From NCBI RefSeq assembly GCF_003590775.1, contig NZ_QYUM01000003.1, forward strand, positions 560,501 through 624,500: 64,000 nt of DNA. The letters are read 5' to 3'. Position 1 is the first letter of the stretch. Every line of letters starts with the position of its first letter. The notes under the pieces were generated by a model. It did not search any database, was not told where the DNA came from, and saw only the letters and a list, made by a program, of their open reading frames with translations. Source of the DNA: Sphingomonas cavernae. GTDB lineage: Bacteria; Pseudomonadota; Alphaproteobacteria; Sphingomonadales; Sphingomonadaceae. The position numbers and the translations under genes were made by a program. Shown piece after piece: positions 54,428 to 60,824 of the stretch.

Positions 54428-55528
54428 TCAGTCTTCGCAAATGATGTCGAGCAGGAATTGAGCCAGCCGTTCTTCAAGCGCCTTTTGCTCCTCGATAATC
54501 AGCTTGCGCCCATCGGTTGGGCCAACCGTTTCGTCGAAGATCGTCTCTATCGCTGCCCCCCGCGAGCGCTCTTGGGCTATGCCGATAACGCGATTGATGC
54601 GCTCAACCATGTCGGTCTGGAATGCGGGGTCGCTCAGTTGATGCGATGCCGACCAAGGCAGCTTTGCCAGCACTGCCTCGTCGATCCTGACACTTGCCTC
54701 TTTGCCGGTCAAAATGTCGATCGCATAGGTCTCCCGTATAGGCGTCGAGCCAGCATAAGGCAGGATCACAGCCACGCTCGCGATGCCGAAATATTCAACG
54801 AAGGCGAGCATCAGCCCCGCCTTTGGGTCACCGATCAGCGCGAGAATATGCGACACCTCGCCATCTACGTCGAACCAGCGCGGCTGGTGCCAAAGGAAGG
54901 TGTCGGGCGGTAGAGGCACGGGATCCGGCTGGGGATCCAACGAGGCGACATACGTGGCGAGCTCTGGATGGGGCGTGAAGCCGCGGTGCGCCGCAAAGAT
55001 GCTGGCGGCAACGTAGGCGGCCGGAAAGGTCGAGGCCGGACCGAGTTGGAGCTGACCGCGCAACCTCCCGGGGCGACTGTGCTGCACCGCCGCCTGCCGC
55101 ACCACTGCGTCGATGTCGAAATCGGGAAAGCGTGCCCTGACTCGGCCCAGCAGCGTTCGCAGCTCCGGCACCGTCCGCGCCGAGACCTGCACTATGACCG
55201 AGCGATCGGCCAGTACTTCCATCGAGAACTCGGGGCGCGTGAGCGTCAGAGGCTTGCCAAAGGCGACCTCGTAAGCACGGCCACTTGCGTCGGTCATTCT
55301 TACGGGGGAATTGGATCCGCGATCGCGCGAGCCATCAAGCAAGCTCATGATCGGTTCGAATGCGCGAACGAGGGCAAGGTCGACGGAACCATTGAGAATG
55401 CCGTTGGCGTCGCCGCATAGCAGCCCCTTGGGCTTTAGGCGCCCACCGATAGCGCTCGGAATGACGTGGGCGCGGGAGTCGTTTTCGTCGGTGACCGGGG
55501 CCCCGGTGATCAGGCAGTTCTTGGTCAT
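54428..55528 (-). CDS. HNH-like protein with degenerate zinc knuckle
   Basis: A 366-residue protein. Residues 4-50 follow an HNH endonuclease plan: Cys-Leu-Ile-Thr-Gly, Ala-His-Val-Ile-Pro-Ser-Ala-Ile-Gly-Gly, then Leu-Cys-Gly-Asp-Ala-Asn and Gly-Ser-Val-Asp. Each usual Cys-x-x-Cys is reduced to one Cys, while the core His and Asn remain. The remaining 300 residues have no recognised domain. ATG 55528 is preferred over GTG 55576. It could be a defence nuclease or a catalytically dead relative. Confidence 0.6.
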   Translation of the reverse strand: MTKNCLITGAPVTDENDSRAHVIPSAIGGRLKPKGLLCGDANGILNGSVDLALVRAFEPIMSLLDGSRDRGSNSPVRMTDASGRAYEVAFGKPLTLTRPEFSMEVLADRSVIVQVSARTVPELRTLLGRVRARFPDFDIDAVVRQAAVQHSRPGRLRGQLQLGPASTFPAAYVAASIFAAHRGFTPHPELATYVASLDPQPDPVPLPPDTFLWHQPRWFDVDGEVSHILALIGDPKAGLMLAFVEYFGIASVAVILPYAGSTPIRETYAIDILTGKEASVRIDEAVLAKLPWSASHQLSDPAFQTDMVERINRVIGIAQERSRGAAIETIFDETVGPTDGRKLIIEEQKALEERLAQFLLDIICED

Positions 55529-56046
55529 GAATGGCTTGTTCTTCTTCAATGGAAGACCGTCCCTACACTGCCCCACCGTTGCCGAGCATTATTAGCGTTC
55601 GTCGGACCGCCAGTTAGACCCATCACCTGCTGTTCCCGTGGCACGGTTGGATTGAGTGCGCGCGGAACGATCGGTTTCCGGAGCCGTACGCACACCCCCG
55701 GGGGCGACGAGGAAGGACCCAGCCCGGCTTCGGTGAACCGGTTCGATGAATGGCGGGTTACGGGAAGCGTGTTCGATCCCGTAAACGACCGTTTTGTCGG
55801 CGACAGCGGCTAGCTCACTTGGGAGGCGACGTTGTGCGATATCTCGGCGTGGACGCCGAAGATGCCATCTCCCCTGCAGAAAGTATCGAGACCTGAGCAA
55901 ACCGGCTCCTCGCCTGTAGCGAGGAGCTGGAACGATATGCGTCGACTTTTTGGCTATTCGGATTTGCCTGTGGAATCGACGTCCCAGAATTGACCTGTCG
56001 CCCCATACCATATACATACAGAACGTATATCCAAAGGAGTAAAGAC
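55529..56046. other. Intergenic region ahead of VapBC
   Basis: About 520 bp with no supported gene. The right end carries the toxin-antitoxin promoter and operator at 56010-56030. Confidence 0.45.
56010..56030. promoter_or_regulatory. Inverted repeat, probable VapB autoregulatory operator
   Basis: ATATAC (56010-56015) and GTATAT (56025-56030) flank a 9-bp spacer immediately before the AAGGAG ribosome site of the antitoxin gene. Confidence 0.5.
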
Positions 56047-56280
56047 ATGCGGGTCACTCGATGGGGTAACAGTCTTGCGATCCGCCTCCCTGCAGCGGTC
56101 GTTGAGGCACTCGCGCTCAAAGAAGGCGATGATATCGAGGTTCGCATCTCCGGTGACCGGGCGTTCACCATAGACCGCGACCAGACCCGTGTTGCTGCGC
56201 TAGATAGCATTCGCAGATTGCGCCGCCCCCTTCCTGCGGACTGGAGCTTCGATCGAAACGACGCGAACGAGCGTCGCTGA
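56047..56280 (+). CDS. vapB: AbrB/MazE-fold antitoxin (VapB type)
   Basis: A 77-residue SpoVT/AbrB swapped-hairpin protein: Arg-Trp-Gly-Asn-Ser-Leu-Ala-Ile-Arg-Leu-Pro near the start and Glu-Gly-Asp-Asp-Ile-Glu-Val. The C-terminal tail (Pro-Ala-Asp-Trp-Ser-Phe-Asp) would wrap the toxin. ATG 56047 follows AAGGAG; the toxin start follows its stop with no gap. Confidence 0.9.
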   Translation: MRVTRWGNSLAIRLPAAVVEALALKEGDDIEVRISGDRAFTIDRDQTRVAALDSIRRLRRPLPADWSFDRNDANERR

Positions 56281-56700
56281 ATGGCGAAAATATTCTTAGA
56301 TTCTAACGTCGTGATATATGCGTTCACTGACGATCCTCGGTCTAGCGTTGCGGAAACGCTCCTTTCCGCCGGGGCCGATCTGAGCGTCCAGGTTCTGAAC
56401 GAGTTCACCAATATTGCACGTCGCAAGCTCAACTTCGACTGGAGCCAGATCGACGAGGCTTCAAAGGCGATCAGAGTGCTGGCCCGGGCCACCCATCCTG
56501 TTGATCTGAAAATGCATGAAAGCGCGCTAGCACTGGCACAGCGTTACGGGTTCTCTTTCTACGATGCACTGATCGTCGCTGCCGCGCTGCGTGCGCGTTG
56601 CGATATTCTCCACTCCGAGAATATGCAGGACGGTTTGATGGTTGAAGGCATATTGCGGATCGTGAATCCTTTCAGGAATTCAACACAAAAATCCGAATAG
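56281..56700 (+). CDS. vapC: PIN-domain toxin (VapC type)
   Basis: A 139-residue PIN ribonuclease. Acidic centre: Asp7 in Phe-Leu-Asp-Ser-Asn, Glu in Leu-Asn-Glu-Phe, Asp in Phe-Tyr-Asp-Ala-Leu and a final acidic Ser-Glu-Asn-Met-Gln-Asp. All are intact, so the toxin is probably active. Directly follows its antitoxin. Confidence 0.92.
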   Translation: MAKIFLDSNVVIYAFTDDPRSSVAETLLSAGADLSVQVLNEFTNIARRKLNFDWSQIDEASKAIRVLARATHPVDLKMHESALALAQRYGFSFYDALIVAAALRARCDILHSENMQDGLMVEGILRIVNPFRNSTQKSE

Positions 56701-56756
56701 CCATTTTTTTGCGTTCAGTTCATACGGCTCGCGCTTCTCTGCATGGGAGCCAATGT

Positions 56757-56978
56757 TCAGCGATACTGCTCGGCTTTGCGCTGCCTGAAGGCGGTAAAGT
56801 CGAATGGCTCAGGCTCGCCGCTTTCTTCGCCTTCGTTCAGGGCCAAACGAACTTCCGATACCCGTGCGTTCGTTTGCTCGCGGTCGAATTCGAAGTCATC
56901 CCGCGCCGCGTGGCGGAGTCTTCGAGCATCTTTGAGCACGAGTGCCTGCGCGTCCCGTTCCTTATCCATACGTGTCAC
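56757..56978 (-). CDS. Orphan ParD-like antitoxin fragment
   Basis: A 73-residue reading whose C-terminal half matches ParD antitoxin tails: Leu-Asn-Glu-Gly-Glu-Glu-Ser-Gly-Glu-Pro-Glu-Pro-Phe-Asp-Phe. The ribbon-helix-helix N-terminus is not recognisable, and no ParE follows. Start is GTG 56978 or ATG 56969. Probably a residual antitoxin that survived loss of its toxin. Confidence 0.5.
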   Translation of the reverse strand: MTRMDKERDAQALVLKDARRLRHAARDDFEFDREQTNARVSEVRLALNEGEESGEPEPFDFTAFRQRKAEQYR

Positions 56979-57462
56979 TGTCCGGTACCTCTCCCGAATT
57001 GCGAACCTGATGAATCAGTCGGGCCCCAGGGCCACAGGTAGTGACCCTAACACGAAAAACAGTCGCATCCTGCCATCGAGCGATAACTTAAACGGATGGC
57101 GGCTTTCCGGAAGCTCAATGGCGCCGATGAATGTCCTAGTTGGCGGCGGTGGCGGCCACTTCGAAAGCCACCAACAACATTGGTGACCTGTTCAATCCAG
57201 ATCACTACCGTTCGAGAGCGCACGCCATGCAGTAGCGTCAGCGGCTATTGGCTCCGGCCGAAGTGCGTTCCAACGACTGCCGAACGGAAAACCGCCGCCC
57301 GCCCGAATCCTTTGCCAAGGCGGAGGCGATCAGTTGTAAGTAGCTGTTTTTTATAATGCAATTACTTCGTGAGTGAGGAGTGAACTAATACAATGGATAG
57401 CTTCAGAGGAGCACGCCGTTGCACAAACGGAGCAACGATCTTGCGACCTGACACGGAAATGG
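56979..57462. other. Intergenic region up to tRNA-Arg, no integrase
   Basis: About 480 bp on the 3' side of the tRNA gene, where an island integrase would be expected. No gene, and no copy of the tRNA 3' end, was recognised here. Confidence 0.4.
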
Positions 57463-57536
57463 CGCGCCCGGCAGGATTCGAACCTGCGACCCCAAGCTTA
57501 GAAGGCTCGTGCTCTATCCAACTGAGCTACGGGCGC
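57463..57536 (-). tRNA. tRNA-Arg (anticodon TCT)
   Basis: Reads GCGCCCG acceptor strand, D arm GCTCAGTTGGATAGAGC, anticodon stem CGAGC/GCTTG (one G-T pair) around loop CTTCTAA, T loop GTTCGAATC, acceptor CGGGCGC and discriminator G. CCA is not encoded. Its 3' end faces the accessory island. Confidence 0.95.
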
Positions 57537-57648
57537 GCAATGCATGGCCAGCAAAAATGGGCGCGGCTTGGCGCCCGGACCATGCATCAATGACGCACGC
57601 GCATAGCGTGGATTGCATGAGCAGGAAACCTCGATAGTGTGCCGCGCC

Positions 57649-58377
57649 ATGAGCACAGGGGAAACGGGCGCGCCGAAAGCTGTTTCGGCCGGGGCACTTA
57701 CGGGCGGGCATTTCCGCTATTTCGATTTCGTCATGGCGGCGTTCGTCGTCATACTGCTGCTCTCCAACCTGATCGGCGCGGCCAAGCTCTCGACGGTGGC
57801 GGGCTTCACCTTTGGCGCGGGCATCCTGTTCTTTCCGCTGGGTTATGTGATCGGCGACGTGCTGACCGAGGTTTATGGTTTTGCGCGCGCGCGGCGCTGC
57901 GTCTGGGTGGGCTTCGTTGCGATGCTGTTCATGGCGGTGATGAGCTGGGTGGTGGTCGCACTTCCGCCAGCCGAGGGCTGGGGCGACCAGGGGGCCTATG
58001 AGGCGGTGTTCGGCAACACCTGGCGGATCGTTTTCGCCTCGCTTTTCGCCTTCTGGGCGGGCGAATTCGCCAACAGCTTCGTGCTCGCCAAGATGAAGAT
58101 CTGGACCGAGGGCAAACATCTGTGGACGCGCACCATCGGCTCGACGGTGGTCGGGCAGGGGGTCGACAGCCTGATCTTCTACCCGCTCGCTTTTTACGGC
58201 GTGTGGGAGACCTGGCAGGTCGCCGCGGTGATGGTCACCAACTGGGCAATGAAGGTGGGCTGGGAAGCGGTGCTGACGCCCGTCACCTACGCCGTGGTGG
58301 GCTGGCTCAAACGTCGCGAGGGCGTTGATGTGTTCGACCGGGGCACCGATTTCACGCCGTTCAGCGCGCGCATTTAA
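57649..58377 (+). CDS. yhhQ: Queuosine precursor transporter (YhhQ family)
   Basis: A 242-residue integral membrane protein of the VUT/QueT group that imports preQ0/preQ1 or queuine precursors. Hydrophobic spans begin at Phe-Asp-Phe-Val-Met-Ala-Ala-Phe; family signatures include Phe-Phe-Pro-Leu-Gly-Tyr-Val-Ile-Gly-Asp-Val-Leu-Thr-Glu-Val-Tyr-Gly and Val-Gly-Gln-Gly-Val-Asp-Ser. ATG 57649 is preferred; a TTG at 57613 would add 12 unlikely residues. First gene of core-like DNA right of the tRNA. Confidence 0.88.
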   Translation: MSTGETGAPKAVSAGALTGGHFRYFDFVMAAFVVILLLSNLIGAAKLSTVAGFTFGAGILFFPLGYVIGDVLTEVYGFARARRCVWVGFVAMLFMAVMSWVVVALPPAEGWGDQGAYEAVFGNTWRIVFASLFAFWAGEFANSFVLAKMKIWTEGKHLWTRTIGSTVVGQGVDSLIFYPLAFYGVWETWQVAAVMVTNWAMKVGWEAVLTPVTYAVVGWLKRREGVDVFDRGTDFTPFSARI

Positions 58378-58380
58378 AGA

Positions 58381-58695
58381 ATGAGCCCGCTGCAGCAAGC
58401 CAAGCTGTTCATCGTCATGCATTTCGATCTCGCGAAGGACGCGCTGCACATCTATGTCGGGCTTGCGGTGTTCTTTTCGGTCGCCGCGATCTTCCGGGTG
58501 TCGCTGAAGGACTGGCGACCGCTGCTCGCGGTTCTGATCGTTGCGCTGGCTGGCGAGCTTTGGGATATCGTCGATACGCTGGGCGAGGGCCGCTCGCCCG
58601 AATGGTCGGCCAACTGGAAGGATGTCTGGAACACGATGTTCTGGCCAGCCGCGATCATGTTGATCGCGCGCCACACCCGACTGCTGAAGCGCTAG
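58381..58695 (+). CDS. Small inner-membrane protein of unknown function
   Basis: A 104-residue protein with about three hydrophobic segments (residues 22-40, 46-62, 85-96) and Asp/Glu-rich loops. Starts 3 bp after yhhQ, so co-transcribed. It may be a VanZ-like membrane protein, but the match is weak. Confidence 0.7.
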   Translation: MSPLQQAKLFIVMHFDLAKDALHIYVGLAVFFSVAAIFRVSLKDWRPLLAVLIVALAGELWDIVDTLGEGRSPEWSANWKDVWNTMFWPAAIMLIARHTRLLKR

Positions 58696-59126
58696 CGCCT
58701 GGTGGTAACTGGCGCCGGCTGCCCTTCGATTTTTGGCAGCGTTTCGTCGATCAGCGCCCAGTGCGGGGCGGAATCGGTCCAGATCGTCGCGCTCGGCCGT
58801 GCGACTTCGGGGTCGTCGAGCGTACCCGCGCGCACGATGATCAGGTGCGGACGCACCTCGGCCTCGCTGAACAGCGGTGTGCCGCACGCGGGGCAGAAGC
58901 GCCGATGCATGACGTTGCCGCTGTCGGCATGGCTCTCATAGCCGCGCGTCTCGCCGGTGATCGCGATTTTGTCCGACGGAAAGATCACGTTCACCGTCGC
59001 GTTGCCCGCGGCGAGGTGCTGGCAATCGCGGCACCAGCAGATGCGCGTCGCGATCGGTTCCGCGTCGATCGTGTAGCGGACGGCGCCGCAGAGGCAGCCG
59101 CCGGTAACGGGCAGGGTTGTGGTCAT
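58692..59126 (-). CDS. GFA-family (CENP-V/formaldehyde-activating-like) zinc protein
   Basis: A 144-residue protein with the GFA zinc cysteines: Gly-Gly-Cys-Leu-Cys-Gly-Ala-Val near residue 11, Cys-Trp-Cys-Arg-Asp-Cys-Gln near 32, and Phe-Cys-Pro-Ala-Cys-Gly-Thr-Pro near 80. The role of most members is unknown. ATG 59126 overlaps the VapC stop, so it is expressed with a toxin-antitoxin pair. Confidence 0.88.
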   Translation of the reverse strand: MTTTLPVTGGCLCGAVRYTIDAEPIATRICWCRDCQHLAAGNATVNVIFPSDKIAITGETRGYESHADSGNVMHRRFCPACGTPLFSEAEVRPHLIIVRAGTLDDPEVARPSATIWTDSAPHWALIDETLPKIEGQPAPVTTRR

Positions 59127-59572
59127 TCGGACGCTCCAAACAATGCGCCGATCGCGTCGCGATTGGCGATGGCGAACGGGTTCAGCACGGTAAGGCCGTC
59201 GATGCTCATGCCGTTCTGCAGATCCTCGGACAGAAGGATCCTGGCGCCCGATCGCAAGGCAACCGCACAGATCAGCGCATCGAAAAACTGCATCTTGTAA
59301 CGCGCGCGCAGCCGCTGGGCGGCGATCAGGTCGGCGGGCATGGTCGGCGCGACATCGAAGAGCGCGAGCCATTCTTCGACGCGTTCGAGCGATTGTGCGA
59401 TCGCCGCGGGATTCTTGCGGCCCGTGACATTCAGAAATTCCGCGAGCACTTGAACGGGCACGGTCGCGGGTAGCAGAAAGAGCTGCGAGACCAACTGTTC
59501 GGCCTCGGCGTTGCGCGCATCACCGTCCTGCGCGGCGGCATAGACCAATATATTGGTATCGACCGAGATCAA
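59123..59572 (-). CDS. PIN-domain toxin (VapC type)
   Basis: A 149-residue PIN RNase. Asp5 in Ser-Val-Asp-Thr-Asn, Glu in Leu-Ala-Glu-Phe, Asp in Phe-Phe-Asp-Ala-Leu and Ser-Glu-Asp-Leu-Gln-Asn-Gly complete the acidic site. Start overlaps the antitoxin stop by 4 bp. Its C-terminal Ala-rich tail is longer than in the other PIN toxin of this window. Confidence 0.92.
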   Translation of the reverse strand: MISVDTNILVYAAAQDGDARNAEAEQLVSQLFLLPATVPVQVLAEFLNVTGRKNPAAIAQSLERVEEWLALFDVAPTMPADLIAAQRLRARYKMQFFDALICAVALRSGARILLSEDLQNGMSIDGLTVLNPFAIANRDAIGALFGASE

Positions 59573-59814
59573 CGGCCGGTGCGTTCTTCGTAGGTCGCGG
59601 GTCCCGTTAGGCCTGGTATGCCTTCCTTCAGCCCTTTGACCGCGCGCTCATAGGCCGCCCGGAATTCGGGATCGTCGAGCTTGCTCGCCTTTTTTGGGCG
59701 AAGTTCGGCGATCACCTTGCCGTTCTTGGTGATGTCTAGCGTCTCGCCCGCCTCTACGCGTGCCAGCGCCTTGGAGACGTTCGCGTTGAATTCGCGCACC
59801 GACATCACGCCCAT
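59569..59814 (-). CDS. Phd/YefM-family antitoxin
   Basis: An 81-residue antitoxin: Met-Ser-Val-Arg-Glu-Phe-Asn-Ala-Asn-Val, Val-Glu-Ala-Gly-Glu, then Gly-Lys-Val-Ile-Ala-Glu-Leu-Arg-Pro. Pairs with the overlapping PIN toxin; Phd with VapC is a common mixed pairing. A perfect palindrome lies just upstream. Confidence 0.9.
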   Translation of the reverse strand: MGVMSVREFNANVSKALARVEAGETLDITKNGKVIAELRPKKASKLDDPEFRAAYERAVKGLKEGIPGLTGPATYEERTGR

Positions 59815-59825
59815 TGTCGCCTCCG

Positions 59826-59846
59826 ATGTTGCAACGGTTGCAACAT
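59826..59846. promoter_or_regulatory. Perfect palindrome, operator of Phd/VapC pair
   Basis: ATGTTGCAAC-G-GTTGCAACAT: perfect 10-bp arms around a single central base, 12 bp before the antitoxin start. The position suits autorepression by the Phd protein. Confidence 0.65.
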
Positions 59847-59862
59847 AAGGGAGGGGCGTGGC

Positions 59863-60528
59863 TTAAGCAACCGCCTCCAGAACGCCCTCGAACAGACGGC
59901 GGCCGTCCAACCCGCCATGCGCGGGTTCGATCATGCGTTCGGGGTGCGGCATCATGCCGAGCACATTGCCCTGCGCATTGAGGATGCCCGCGATGCCGCG
60001 CGCGGCACCGTTGACTTCCTCGGCGTAGCGGAAGGCGACGCGGCCTTCGCCTTCAAGTCTGTCGAGCGTCGCGTCGTCGGCGAAGAAATTGCCGTCATGA
60101 TGCGCGACGGGGATGCGGATTTCCTCGTTCGCCTTGTAACGGCTGGTGAAGATCGACTGGGTGTTCTCGACCGTCATCGCGACGTCGCGGCATACGAAGT
60201 TGAGCCCCGCATTGCGCATCAGCGCGCCGGGCAGCAGCCCGGTTTCGGTCAGGATCTGGAAGCCGTTGCACACGCCGAACACGGGCACGCCGCGTTCTGC
60301 CTCTGCTACCACGGCGCGCATCACGGGGCTGCGTGCGGAGATCGCGCCCGAGCGCAGATAGTCGCCATAGGAAAAGCCGCCCGGGATACCGATGAAGCCG
60401 AGGCCCGAGGGCAACTCGGTGTCGGTGTGCCAGATCATGTCGGGCTTGCGCCCGGTAACCTGCTCAAGCGCCACCGCCAGGTCGCGGTCGCAGTTGGAAC
60501 CGGGAAAGACGATGACGGCGGTCTTCAT
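59863..60528 (-). CDS. purQ: Phosphoribosylformylglycinamidine synthase, glutaminase subunit
   Basis: A 221-residue class I glutamine amidotransferase that supplies ammonia for FGAM formation in purine synthesis. Nucleophile Cys in Gly-Val-Cys-Asn-Gly-Phe-Gln near residue 87, His-Pro-Glu in Met-Pro-His-Pro-Glu-Arg near 196, and the start Ile-Val-Phe-Pro-Gly-Ser-Asn-Cys-Asp. Starts 4 bp after purS; works with PurS and the separate PurL. Confidence 0.97.
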   Translation of the reverse strand: MKTAVIVFPGSNCDRDLAVALEQVTGRKPDMIWHTDTELPSGLGFIGIPGGFSYGDYLRSGAISARSPVMRAVVAEAERGVPVFGVCNGFQILTETGLLPGALMRNAGLNFVCRDVAMTVENTQSIFTSRYKANEEIRIPVAHHDGNFFADDATLDRLEGEGRVAFRYAEEVNGAARGIAGILNAQGNVLGMMPHPERMIEPAHGGLDGRRLFEGVLEAVA

Positions 60529-60532
60529 GGGC

Positions 60533-60766
60533 TCAGGCTCCCCGCTCGATGCGGTAATTCTCGATCACGGTGTTGGCGAGGAGCTTCTTGCACATCTCCT
60601 CGATCTCGCCGTCGGTGACGGTCTCGGCCAGGTCGAGCTCGATCAGCTTGCCCGCACGCACGTCGTTCACGCCCGAAAAGCCCAGGCTCTCCAGCGCATG
60701 GTGGATCGCCTTGCCCTGCGGATCGAGCACGCCGCCCTTCAGAGTAACGAAAATGCGGGTTTTCAT
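60533..60766 (-). CDS. purS: Phosphoribosylformylglycinamidine synthase subunit PurS
   Basis: A 77-residue bridging subunit: [12 protein letters not shown] near the start, Gly-Lys-Leu-Ile-Glu-Leu-Asp and Lys-Leu-Leu-Ala-Asn-Thr-Val-Ile-Glu. Length and motifs are those of the family. It links PurQ to PurL. Confidence 0.96.
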   Translation of the reverse strand: MKTRIFVTLKGGVLDPQGKAIHHALESLGFSGVNDVRAGKLIELDLAETVTDGEIEEMCKKLLANTVIENYRIERGA

Positions 60767-60824
60767 GGGTCGAGTCTCGCTGGGTTGGGATTTGGCGGCT
60801 CTATGGCCTCGCTTGCGCGCAGGT

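Noticed and set aside
53959-54477. 172-codon minus-strand reading between the HEPN and HNH genes
   Set aside because: Pro/Arg-rich, overlaps the ends of both real genes and lacks any motif.
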